From Actinomycetota bacterium (GTDB lineage Bacteria; Actinomycetota; Thermoleophilia; Solirubrobacterales; Solirubrobacteraceae), in the NCBI GenBank assembly GCA_005788585.1, contig SYBY01000143.1:1-28894 (forward strand): DNA of 28,894 bases. The letters run 5' to 3'. Positions 8,129 to 15,345 of the stretch are shown here, piece by piece (within the stretch, counting starts at the first letter, position 1; each line of letters starts with the position of its first letter). The notes under the pieces were generated by a model that did not search any database, had not been told where the DNA came from, and was given only the letters and a program-made list of their open reading frames with translations. The translations under genes were made by a program, and so were the position numbers.

Positions 8129-9609
8129 GCGGTGGCCCCCACCCCGCGTCCGGCGAAGCGCCCGAGACGCCGCAGGCTCGGGAAGTCCAGCACCACCATG
8201 AGCGCGAAGTACAGCCCGAGGCCGGCACCCAGGGACGCGCTGATCGCCACCCAGTCGTTCGCCGTGCGCGCGGCGATCTCGTAGCCGATGAACGACGCGA
8301 TCGCCGCCGCGATGGTCGGGGCCAGGCCGCCCCAGATCGCTCGCGGCGTGAACAGGTCGCGGGAGCTCAGGAAGCAGACCACGAAGAACGTCGCCTGCCC
8401 GACGAAGTAGCCGATGCCCGCGCCCTCGACGCCCAATGTCGGCAGGAGCGCCGCGCCGACGCCGAGCGACAGGATCACCGACGGGATCCCGATGTAGAGC
8501 ACGCGGTCGGCGGCATCCTGCACCCACAGCAGCGTGACGAGCACGGTCCCCACCGGGACGCCGAGCATCATGCCGCCGGCCATCCACGGCACGACGTTGA
8601 CGGTGTCGCCCCACTGGTCGCCGAACAGCGCGGGCACGAGCGCCGGCACGGTCGCGATCAGCGCCACGACGGGGATGCCCGTGCCGACCGCCGCGAACGC
8701 GAGGCCCTGCTCCATGATCTTCTTGGTGCTCTCGCCCGCCTCGGTCAGACGCGCCATGCCCGGCAGCGCCACACGCCACGCGGTCTCGAAGACCGTCGTC
8801 AGCACGATGAGCAGGCGCCGGGCCAGCGACCAGGCGCCCAGCGCGGCCGTGCCGCTGATGATCGCGATGAGGATGCCGAGCCCCTCGTCGCGCACCAGCG
8901 TGAGCACCCAGGAGAGCTGGAAGAAGATGCCGAACCGGATCGTCGAGCGCAGCGCGCCGAGGCGCAGCGACGGGCGGACGAAGCCGACGGGCCCGCCGAA
9001 GACCAGGATCGACGTGCCGACGAGCGCCTTCAGCGCGGTCGCGATGCCGACGCCCAGCGGCCCGAGGCCGGCGATCACGAGCCCGATCGCGAGCACGTTG
9101 TAGAAGATCGCCTCGGCGATGTCCGCGCGGATGATGAGGCCGTACTGCAGGTCGCGCTCGCAGACGATCGCGGTCGGCACGCGTGGGACGGTCAACAGCA
9201 GCGACGACGCCATCAGCGCGATCGCCAGCCCGTCGTCGCCGAAGAACGGCACGATGCCGAAGACCGCGATGCTGATCGCGCCCGTGATCATGATCTGGAA
9301 GCCCGCGATGGCGCGGAGCTCGCGCTGGCTGGGCGGTTCCTCCCGCCCGAGGAACGCGGCGTTCAGGCCGCCGTCGGCCACGAATCGCCCGACGACCATG
9401 AAGATCATGCCGATGGCGATGACGCCGTAGCCGGCCGGGCCGAGCAGCGGCGCGATGACGAGGTTGCCGGCCAGGCCGAGTACGCGCACGACGACGGCGC
9501 GCGCACCCATCGCGGCCATGCCCTTGACGGCCTTATCCGTCAGCTCAGCGTTACCGCCGGGCGCGGGCGCGTCCGGCGCCTTGTTCCCCTCCGGCTCCCG
9601 TTCCGTCAT
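8125..9609 (-). CDS. Wzx-type polysaccharide flippase (MOP superfamily)
   Basis: The 494-residue protein has a hydrophilic N-terminus and about 12-14 hydrophobic segments. It has the RST/MOP-family look: a Gly/Pro-rich first helix (LLGPAGYGVIAIGM), paired helices and YFVGQATFFVVCF near the end. Such proteins move the undecaprenyl-linked repeat unit across the inner membrane to the polymerase. The ATG at 9609 (MTEREPEGN) is chosen because it lies 10 nt after a TACAGT box and begins a plausible charged tail. An in-frame extension to 9648 would cover the promoter. It heads the operon with two glycosyltransferases and FkbM, which supports a repeat-unit exporter. Confidence 0.85.
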   Translation of the reverse strand: MTEREPEGNKAPDAPAPGGNAELTDKAVKGMAAMGARAVVVRVLGLAGNLVIAPLLGPAGYGVIAIGMIFMVVGRFVADGGLNAAFLGREEPPSQRELRAIAGFQIMITGAISIAVFGIVPFFGDDGLAIALMASSLLLTVPRVPTAIVCERDLQYGLIIRADIAEAIFYNVLAIGLVIAGLGPLGVGIATALKALVGTSILVFGGPVGFVRPSLRLGALRSTIRFGIFFQLSWVLTLVRDEGLGILIAIISGTAALGAWSLARRLLIVLTTVFETAWRVALPGMARLTEAGESTKKIMEQGLAFAAVGTGIPVVALIATVPALVPALFGDQWGDTVNVVPWMAGGMMLGVPVGTVLVTLLWVQDAADRVLYIGIPSVILSLGVGAALLPTLGVEGAGIGYFVGQATFFVVCFLSSRDLFTPRAIWGGLAPTIAAAIASFIGYEIAARTANDWVAISASLGAGLGLYFALMVVLDFPSLRRLGRFAGRGVGATA

Positions 9610-9686
9610 CGGCCCGGGAACTGTACGGACGCAGCGCCTTTTGCGCACCCCGCCTCCTGGCGCATCGGCGTATGATCCCGCGCGGG
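9610..9686. promoter_or_regulatory. Divergent promoter region between flippase and GT4-like gene
   Basis: Two -10-like boxes point outward. TACAGT on the minus strand (9625 to 9620) lies 10 nt before the flippase ATG. TATGAT on the plus strand (9671-9676) lies 10 nt before the ATG at 9687. No convincing -35 at 17 bp was found for either. The spacing implies 5' leaders of only a few nucleotides on both sides. Confidence 0.5.
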
Positions 9687-10961
9687 ATGAGGGTCCTTGG
9701 TCTCATCGGCACCTTGCCGGATGCAACAACGCCATCGGGGCCGCCGCGCGCGCTCGCGCTCCTGCGCCTGCTCGCGGACGCCGGCCACGAGGTCCAGCTC
9801 GTCGTCGGTGAGCCCCTCGACGGCGACCGCCGTGCGCTGGCCGACACCGCGGCCGCCGCCATCGGCGGACCCGTCACCGCCGCAGCCGGCGCCGCGCGGA
9901 TCGCTGCCGGAACGGAGGCCCTGCGCTGGGCGCTGCCCATCCGCCTCGCGGCGGAGTACGCCACCCCGCTGGCCCGGTCGGCCCGGGCGTTCGCGCCGAG
10001 CGTGGACGCGATCATCAGCTTCGACGACGCCGGTCACGGCGCCGCGTCCGCGGTCTCCGGCGACGTGCCCACGGTCATGGACCACGTGCACATCCGCGGC
10101 GTGACCGACGACGGTGACTGGGCGCGCACCAGCGCGGCGCGCTGGACCATCCAGCCGCACCGCTCGTGGGAGCGGCGCGTGCTGGCCCGCGGGTTCGGGG
10201 CCATCACGCCCTCCGCACAGACACGCGCGCGTATGGACCGCCTGTACTACCGCCGTCCGATCATCGTGCCGACCCCGGTCGCCCACCCGCCGTTCACGGC
10301 CGCCGACGCGCCCAGCACGGGGACCTTCACGGTCGGCTGGTACGGCGACACGCGCGAGCCGGGCGAGCGCGACGGCCTGGCCCGCCTCGCCTCCGAGCTC
10401 TGGCCGCTCGTCGGCGACGGAACCGCACGCCTGCTGCTCGCCGACGCCGCCAGGCCCGCCGAGCTCGCGGCCGCCGGCACCCTGCCGGCCGCTGAGGCGG
10501 TGCACCCCGACGGAGGTCTCCAGGAACTGGCGACGCGCTGCACGATCGCCATCCGCCCGCTCTGGCGCGCCGGCGGCGACGGCGCGGCCACGCTTGCGCT
10601 CATGGCAGCGGGCCTCCCCGTCGTCGGAACGCCCCAGGCCTTCGAGGGCATCGACGTCCACCCAGGGATGGAGGGGCTCATCGCCGACACGCCGAGCCGC
10701 CTGGCCATCGCGCTGCGCACGTTCGCCGAAGACCCCGCGTCGACGCGGCAGATCGCCGGCCAGGGCCAGCAGCACGTCCTGCGCCACCACGCGCCCGAGA
10801 CCGTCACGCCGATCCTCGAACACGCGATCCGGAAGGCGATCGAGCGCTTCGCCGACTTCCAGGCCGGCCGCGTGCCGGCCCCGATCGACCCGGCGACCGC
10901 GAAGCAGCAGATCACGGAGACGCTGAAGCACGCACGCGCTGCGGGCGCGCATCTGCGTTAG
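9687..10961 (+). CDS. GT4-like glycosyltransferase, probably catalytically degenerate
   Basis: The 424-residue protein aligns along its length with the glycosyltransferase at 2757-3962. Shared blocks are a VLGLIGTLP first strand, RLYYRRPIIVPTPV in the linker, GWYGDTREPGERDGL at the donor-domain start, and LMAAGLPVVGTPQAFEGIDV. At the nucleotide-sugar site it reads RAGGDGAATLALM where the paralogue has EGAGIKMKTLELM, so the acidic residues and lysines are lost. It could be an inactive partner or scaffold, or have changed chemistry. The ATG at 9687 is preferred over the one at 9672, which lies inside the TATGAT box. It stands alone on its strand, divergent from the flippase operon. Confidence 0.7.
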   Translation: MRVLGLIGTLPDATTPSGPPRALALLRLLADAGHEVQLVVGEPLDGDRRALADTAAAAIGGPVTAAAGAARIAAGTEALRWALPIRLAAEYATPLARSARAFAPSVDAIISFDDAGHGAASAVSGDVPTVMDHVHIRGVTDDGDWARTSAARWTIQPHRSWERRVLARGFGAITPSAQTRARMDRLYYRRPIIVPTPVAHPPFTAADAPSTGTFTVGWYGDTREPGERDGLARLASELWPLVGDGTARLLLADAARPAELAAAGTLPAAEAVHPDGGLQELATRCTIAIRPLWRAGGDGAATLALMAAGLPVVGTPQAFEGIDVHPGMEGLIADTPSRLAIALRTFAEDPASTRQIAGQGQQHVLRHHAPETVTPILEHAIRKAIERFADFQAGRVPAPIDPATAKQQITETLKHARAAGAHLR

Positions 10962-11000
10962 CTGTATTGCAGTACACTAACTCGTGATACAGTAACCGCG
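10962..11000 (+). promoter_or_regulatory. Promoter/operator of the DUF234 ATPase gene
   Basis: This AT-richer 39 bp separates the glycosyltransferase stop from the GTG at 11001. TACAGT (10988-10993) lies exactly 7 nt before the GTG, which predicts a leaderless transcript. A perfect inverted repeat, CTGTAT (10962-10967) and ATACAG (10987-10992), brackets the region, and its right arm overlaps the -10 box. An imperfect palindrome GTATTGCAGTAC (10964-10975) lies between. This looks like a repressor operator. Confidence 0.5.
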
Positions 11001-12371
11001 GTGATCGACCGCGTCGACGAAGCAGCTCGGCTGACCGCTGCGGCGGACGCCCCGCCGCAGCTCGTCGTGCTCCGCGGCCGGCGCCGCGTGGGCAAGAGCT
11101 ACCTCACCGCGCAGGTCCTCGGCGAACGCCGTGGCATCTTCTTCCAGGCCGACGAGCAGGACGAGCACGGCCAGCTCGACCTCTTCGCCCGCGAGGCGTC
11201 GGCGCTCCTTCCTGGGTCGCCTTCCCTCCGGTTCGACTCCTGGGACGACGCGTGGACCTTCGTCGAGGCCCAAGCCGACGCGGTCCCGCTCGTCGTCGTC
11301 CTCGACGAGTTTCAGTGGCTGTGGTCGGCCCAGCCGGCGCTCGACTCGATCATCCAGCGGCACTGGGACCGCTGGCAGCGTGACGGCACGCCGATCACCC
11401 TCGTGCTGAGCGGCAGCGCGCTCGGCCGCATGGAGGACCTCGTCGCCGCGCGCAGGCCGCTGTACGGCCGAGCCGACTACCGACCGCTCCTGCAGCCGCT
11501 CGACTACCGGTGGTCGCAGCACTTCGCCGCACCCGATACACCACCGGACGACCTGCTCAGGCGCTACGCGATCCTCGGCGGCACCCCGCAGTATCAGGCG
11601 TGGGCGGGTGCCGGCCCCCTGCGCGAGGTTATCGGCGAGCGCATCCTCCGCCGTGGCGAGTCGCTCTACGAGGAGCCGCTGCACCTCCTGCGAGAGGAAC
11701 AGTCGATCCGCACCGCGGGCACCTACTTCAAGCTCGCGCACGCCATCGCTCAGGGTGCGACCCAGCACGGCGAGATCGCCAGCAAGGCCAAGCTCGACAC
11801 GCCGAACATGACCAAGATGCTGCGGCGCCTGGAGGAGCTCGGCTACGTTGAGCGACGTTCGCCCCTCGAGCCAGACGGCGTGGTCGAGAAGCGCGGGATC
11901 TACCGCTTGAGCGACCCGTACTTCCGCTTCTGGTTCCGGTACGTCTTCCCGAACCGCAGCCGCCTCGAGCGGGGCCGGGTCATCGAGGTCCTTGACACCA
12001 TCGAAGCCGACCTCGACACCTACATGGGCCTCGCGTTCGAGGACTGCTGCCGAACCTGGCTCGGGACCTACGCGCCCGACCCCCTCGGAACAGGGCTGCG
12101 CGAGATCGGCAGCTGGTGGCACCGAACCGGGAGCCCCGAGATCGACATCGTTGGCATCCGCGACCACGACGAGCCGCTCGTCGGGTCATGCAAGTGGAAC
12201 GCCTCCACGTCAACCAATGTCCTTGGAGCGCTCCGCCGTGATCAGGAACGTTTCCTCGGCCCGGACGCCCCCGCCGCCCGTGTGATCTTCGCGCGCGGCT
12301 TCAGCGATGAACTCATCGACCGCGCCAAGCGCGACGGCACCGAACTCGTGCCGGCCGCCGCGCTCTTCTAA
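11001..12371 (+). CDS. AAA-type ATPase with DUF234 C-terminal domain
   Basis: The 456-residue protein has Walker A GRRRVGKS (26-33) and Walker B VVVLDEFQWL (98-107), followed by sensor-like LVLSGSALG. This is the pattern of the archaeal-type STAND/AAA ATPases (PF01637-like). A winged-helix segment (about 255-300, IASKAKLDTPNMTKMLRRLEE) and an RLSDPYFRFWFRYV block lead into a DUF234 tail. The tail carries EIDIVGI and SCKW, resembling the D...(E)xK core of PD-(D/E)XK nucleases. Its cellular role is not established. Members are often linked to defence or mobile-gene regulation, which is inference here. It is monocistronic, starts at a GTG 7 nt after TACAGT, and ends in a 4-bp convergent overlap with fabD. 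Confidence 0.8.
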   Translation: MIDRVDEAARLTAAADAPPQLVVLRGRRRVGKSYLTAQVLGERRGIFFQADEQDEHGQLDLFAREASALLPGSPSLRFDSWDDAWTFVEAQADAVPLVVVLDEFQWLWSAQPALDSIIQRHWDRWQRDGTPITLVLSGSALGRMEDLVAARRPLYGRADYRPLLQPLDYRWSQHFAAPDTPPDDLLRRYAILGGTPQYQAWAGAGPLREVIGERILRRGESLYEEPLHLLREEQSIRTAGTYFKLAHAIAQGATQHGEIASKAKLDTPNMTKMLRRLEELGYVERRSPLEPDGVVEKRGIYRLSDPYFRFWFRYVFPNRSRLERGRVIEVLDTIEADLDTYMGLAFEDCCRTWLGTYAPDPLGTGLREIGSWWHRTGSPEIDIVGIRDHDEPLVGSCKWNASTSTNVLGALRRDQERFLGPDAPAARVIFARGFSDELIDRAKRDGTELVPAAALF

Positions 12372-13282
12372 GACGTCGCCGCGGCCTCGTCCTCGAGGTC
12401 GTGGATCGCGTGCGCTTCGATCCCGTCGGTCCCGAGTGTCTTGCGCACCAGCCCGGCGAGCACGTGGCCCGGCCCGGACTCCACGAACTTCCAGGCGCCC
12501 GCGGCATGAAGGTTGAGCACGAGCTCGCGCCAGCGCACGTTGCGCATGACCGCCGTGGCGAGCTGCTCGGCCGGGTCGGTGAACGGCGCGGCGTCAGCCG
12601 CCGACCAGATCTGGCTCTCCGTCTCGCGGAAGGTCACCTTCGACAGCGCCTCGCGGAACGGCGGCACGCTGGAGGCCATCCGCGGCGTGTGGCCCGCCCC
12701 GCCGTTCATCGGCAGCTTGACGACGCGGAACCCCGCGTCCTTGCCCGCCGTGTAGCACCAGTCCATCGCCTCCTGGCTGCCGGCCACCACGACCTGCACG
12801 GGCGAGTTGTCGTTGGCCATCATCACGCCCTGGTCTGCGGCGCCCTCGACGAAGTCCTGCACGCCCGGGCCGATCATCGCCATCATCGCGCCCTTGGCGT
12901 CGACCTGGCGAACCTCCTCCAGCAGCTCCCCGCGAATCTTCACGAGCGCCAGCGCATCCTCCATCGACAGCGCGCCGGACGCGGCCATCGCCCCGAACTC
13001 GCCGAGCGAATGCCCGCAGAACGCCCGCTCCGCCGGGTCACCCAGGTCGAGCTTGCCCGCCGCCTCGAGGCGCTTGATCCGCTCCCAGCCGGCCATGGTC
13101 GCGCAGAACAGCGCGGGCTGGAACAGCCCCAGCGTGTCCCGGCGCTCGAACAGGTCTGGGGCGACGGTCTCGCGGGCCAGCGCGCCGAGCTCGGGCACGT
13201 ACTCGTCCACCCGCGCCCCCATCTCGCTGATCTCGCTCCCCTGGCCGGGGAACAAGACGACATGGGTGACGCGCGCGCTCAT
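12368..13282 (-). CDS. fabD: Malonyl-CoA:ACP transacylase (FabD-type)
   Basis: The 304-residue protein carries VVLFPGQGSE at the N-terminus, the nucleophile motif GHSLGE with Ser92, the carboxylate-binding Arg117 in KIRGELLEE and a catalytic His198 in GAGHTPRM. NDNSPVQVVVAG matches the usual N-x-N-x-P-x-Q block. Length and residue numbers are close to E. coli FabD (Ser92, Arg117, His201), so malonyl transfer from CoA to an acyl carrier protein is the expected reaction. The ATG at 13282 overlaps the ACP TGA by 4 bp. It is the last gene of a leftward operon with SGNH-like, FabG and ACP genes but no ketosynthase. It could be the housekeeping enzyme or part of a dedicated acylation system. Confidence 0.85.
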   Translation of the reverse strand: MSARVTHVVLFPGQGSEISEMGARVDEYVPELGALARETVAPDLFERRDTLGLFQPALFCATMAGWERIKRLEAAGKLDLGDPAERAFCGHSLGEFGAMAASGALSMEDALALVKIRGELLEEVRQVDAKGAMMAMIGPGVQDFVEGAADQGVMMANDNSPVQVVVAGSQEAMDWCYTAGKDAGFRVVKLPMNGGAGHTPRMASSVPPFREALSKVTFRETESQIWSAADAAPFTDPAEQLATAVMRNVRWRELVLNLHAAGAWKFVESGPGHVLAGLVRKTLGTDGIEAHAIHDLEDEAAATS

Positions 13283-13530
13283 TCGGTCGCGCCCGCCTTG
13301 GCGTACACGCCCTCGAGTGCGTCGCCGACCGTGCGAATCTCCCCGAGGTCACCCTGCTCGATCTGGATGCCCATCTCCTCGTCGAGGATCTGCGCGAGCT
13401 CGACGAGGTCGAGGGAGTCGATGTCGATTTCCTCGAGCGTCGCCTCCTCGGTGATGGCGTCGGGGTCGGCGCCGAAGTTCTCCAGCGCGTCGTAGATCTT
13501 CGCCTTGATCTCAGCCTTCGTGTGGGCCAC
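13279..13530 (-). CDS. acpP: Acyl carrier protein
   Basis: This 83-residue acidic protein has the four-helix ACP pattern. The phosphopantetheine attachment motif is IDIDSLDLVEL with Ser39 (DSLD in place of the common DSLD/DSLE variants), and the usual ILDEEMGIQIEQGDLGEIRTV follows as helix III. The start is the GTG at 13530, preceded by an agaggaga Shine-Dalgarno at good spacing. It lies 16 bp after the FabG stop and its own stop overlaps the FabD start. It would carry malonyl or acyl chains between FabD and FabG-type enzymes in this operon. Confidence 0.92.
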   Translation of the reverse strand: MAHTKAEIKAKIYDALENFGADPDAITEEATLEEIDIDSLDLVELAQILDEEMGIQIEQGDLGEIRTVGDALEGVYAKAGATE

Positions 13531-13546
13531 GGGTCTCCTCTGCGGG

Positions 13547-14350
13547 TCAGGATTCAGACGTTACGGCGGACAGCATCGCAATCGGGATGGGCGATGCGCT
13601 CAGTCCCCCGTCGACGGTCAGCACGCTGCCGTTGACGTACGCGGCGCCCGACGACGCCAGGAACCGCACGCATGCGGCGACGTCCTCCGGCGTCCCCGCC
13701 CGCTTCGCGGGCACGATCCTCGGCGCGGCCGCGATGATCTGCTGGAACTGCTCCGGGTGGTAGTCCGCCTCGACGAGCCCGGGCATGACGGTGTTCACGG
13801 TCACACCACGGCGCGCGACTTCTGCGGTGACGGCGCGGCCGAGCGCTTCGAGCCCGCCCTTTGACGCGGTGTAGCTGGACTGGCCGGCCACCGGCATCTC
13901 CGAGGACAGCGAGCCGATGTTGACGATGCGCCCCCAGCGGGCCCGCAGCATGCGCGGCACCGCGCGGCGGATGGTGCGAAACGGGGCGGTGAGGTTCACG
14001 TCGAGGACGGGTTCCCAATGCTCGTCCTTCATGGCGCCCAGCGTCCGCAGCGCGGTCGTCCCTGCGTTGTTGACCAGCACCAGCACCGACCCGAAGGCCT
14101 CCTCGGCGGTCTCGAAGACGCGGACGACGGCGTCCTGCTGCGTGAGGTCTCCGCCGGCCGCGATGGCCTCGCCGCCCGCCGCGCGGATCTGCGCGGCGAC
14201 CTCCTCGGCTCCGGCGGCGTTGCTGTTGTAGTGCACGACCACGCGCCAGCCGTCAGCCGCGAGGCCCCGCGCGCAGGCGGCGCCGATCCCGCGGCCTGCG
14301 CCGGTGACGAGCGCGCACCCGTCCTGCTGAGGATCCTGCGTGCCGGCCAT
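13547..14350 (-). CDS. fabG: 3-oxoacyl-ACP reductase-like SDR (FabG-type)
   Basis: The 267-residue protein is a classical short-chain dehydrogenase. It has TGAGRGIG (16-23) for NAD(P) binding, NNAG (94-97), and a catalytic Ser147, Tyr160, Lys164 set in NIGSLSS...SSYTASK, with Asn119 in DVNLTAPF. The C-terminal GSVLTVDGG segment is FabG-like. It probably reduces a 3-oxoacyl group on the ACP encoded 16 bp downstream. The position between the SGNH-like gene (6-bp gap) and acpP supports a shared pathway. SDRs are versatile, so a different ketone or alcohol substrate is possible. Confidence 0.85.
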   Translation of the reverse strand: MAGTQDPQQDGCALVTGAGRGIGAACARGLAADGWRVVVHYNSNAAGAEEVAAQIRAAGGEAIAAGGDLTQQDAVVRVFETAEEAFGSVLVLVNNAGTTALRTLGAMKDEHWEPVLDVNLTAPFRTIRRAVPRMLRARWGRIVNIGSLSSEMPVAGQSSYTASKGGLEALGRAVTAEVARRGVTVNTVMPGLVEADYHPEQFQQIIAAAPRIVPAKRAGTPEDVAACVRFLASSGAAYVNGSVLTVDGGLSASPIPIAMLSAVTSES

Positions 14351-14356
14351 CCTGAA

Positions 14357-15259
14357 TCAGACCGCGGAGGTGACCTGCTCGGACGTGCCGGAATCCGCGG
14401 CACGCTGCGGCTGACGCACGAGGCCCTGCTCGACGATGTAGTCGGCGAAGTGGCGGCCGACGACACGGGCGCCCGCCTCGTTGGTGTTGAGGCTGTTGGA
14501 GATCCGCAGCCGCCAGTCCAGCCCGAGGTCGGGCCGGGGCATGACGTGCACCCGGTCGCCGTGACGGGCCGCCGCGGCGTGCAGCTCCGCGGTCACGTCT
14601 TCGAGCTTGCGCCGGTTCAGCGGTCCCTCGAGGATCGGCGACGTCGGCTCGTAGAGCGCGAACACCGTGTCGGGCCACGCCTTCAGCGCGACCTCCAGGA
14701 ACGTGTCGAGCGCCTCCGAGCCGGGGTAGTCGATCGTCTTGAACGCGGCAATCCGCTGGGACTTCGCGATCACGCGCCAGACCGGGAAGATGAGCTTGCC
14801 GATGCGCTTGCCCAGGTTCTCGCGCAGGCCGATGACGCGGATGTGGCCGCCGAGGTAGTGCCGACCCGCGTAGATCGGCCCGATCTGCATGAAGACGAAG
14901 TCCGGGGCGCCACGGTTCTTGCGCCGGCGCTTGAGCAGCTCCTTCTCGGTCTGCGGCAGCTCCTCGAACATCCAGACCCACATGTTCTGGTAGCCCGCCT
15001 CGATGCCTTGGGACGCGAGGTCCTCGAGCATGAAGCGGGGAAACCCGAGGGGCGCGCCCACCTGGTGGTTGTTCGGCATCGCACGGTCCTCACACGTGCC
15101 GATGCGCAGGATGTCGACCGTCGGCCCGGCATCGCGATCCGGCGGAGGCACGGACCACGCCATCCAGCGATCGCGGTCGCGCACCCACAGCCACGGCGAC
15201 AAGTACTTCTTGAAGAGCTGTTTGGCCAGCTGCGGCCCCCGCCGAGCGTCCACCTTCAC
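14357..15259 (-). CDS. Hypothetical SGNH/GDSL-hydrolase-like protein
   Basis: The 300-residue protein has no signal peptide. Its order of elements recalls SGNH hydrolases: VDILRIGTCEDR where block I (GDS) is expected, DFVFMQIGPIYAG near block III, and NSLNTNEAGARVVGRHFADYI near block V. The usual Ser of block I and the DxxH of block V are missing, with Thr-Cys and Asn in their place, so the assignment is weak. It heads the FabG-ACP-FabD operon, so it may handle an acyl or acylated-sugar substrate. The GTG at 15259 is chosen because its GTGA overlaps the stop of a possible 7-codon leader ORF. The extended frame to 15304 would cover a TACACT promoter box. Confidence 0.5.
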   Translation of the reverse strand: MKVDARRGPQLAKQLFKKYLSPWLWVRDRDRWMAWSVPPPDRDAGPTVDILRIGTCEDRAMPNNHQVGAPLGFPRFMLEDLASQGIEAGYQNMWVWMFEELPQTEKELLKRRRKNRGAPDFVFMQIGPIYAGRHYLGGHIRVIGLRENLGKRIGKLIFPVWRVIAKSQRIAAFKTIDYPGSEALDTFLEVALKAWPDTVFALYEPTSPILEGPLNRRKLEDVTAELHAAAARHGDRVHVMPRPDLGLDWRLRISNSLNTNEAGARVVGRHFADYIVEQGLVRQPQRAADSGTSEQVTSAV

Positions 15260-15279
15260 CCCATCCCCCAGTCCCTCAT
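15256..15279 (-). other. Possible 7-codon leader ORF overlapping the SGNH-like start
   Basis: An ATG at 15279 opens the short frame MRDWGMG, whose TGA (15258-15256) overlaps the GTG start (15259-15257) of the SGNH-like gene by 4 bp. This is the same overlap used for coupling elsewhere in the window. The ATG lies 8 nt after TACACT. The peptide has no repeated regulatory codons, so attenuation is not indicated. It may be a device to bring ribosomes to an otherwise Shine-Dalgarno-poor GTG. Confidence 0.35.
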
Positions 15280-15293
15280 GGCGGCGGAGTGTA
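15280..15293 (-). promoter_or_regulatory. Putative -10 box of the acyl cassette operon
   Basis: TACACT on the minus strand (15293 to 15288) is followed by 8 nt (ccgccgcc) and the ATG of the leader ORF. A weak TTTCCC lies 17 bp upstream. It is the only plausible promoter in the 66-bp gap between the zinc-ribbon gene and the operon. Confidence 0.4.
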
Positions 15294-15345
15294 CCGACGG
15301 GCACGAGCGGGGGAAAGGCGCGTTGCCGCTGTCCCTACGTGGTTC

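Noticed and set aside
9610..9648. N-terminal extension of the flippase to 9648
   Set aside because: It would cover the TACAGT promoter box, and its Arg/Cys-rich codons show no family similarity.
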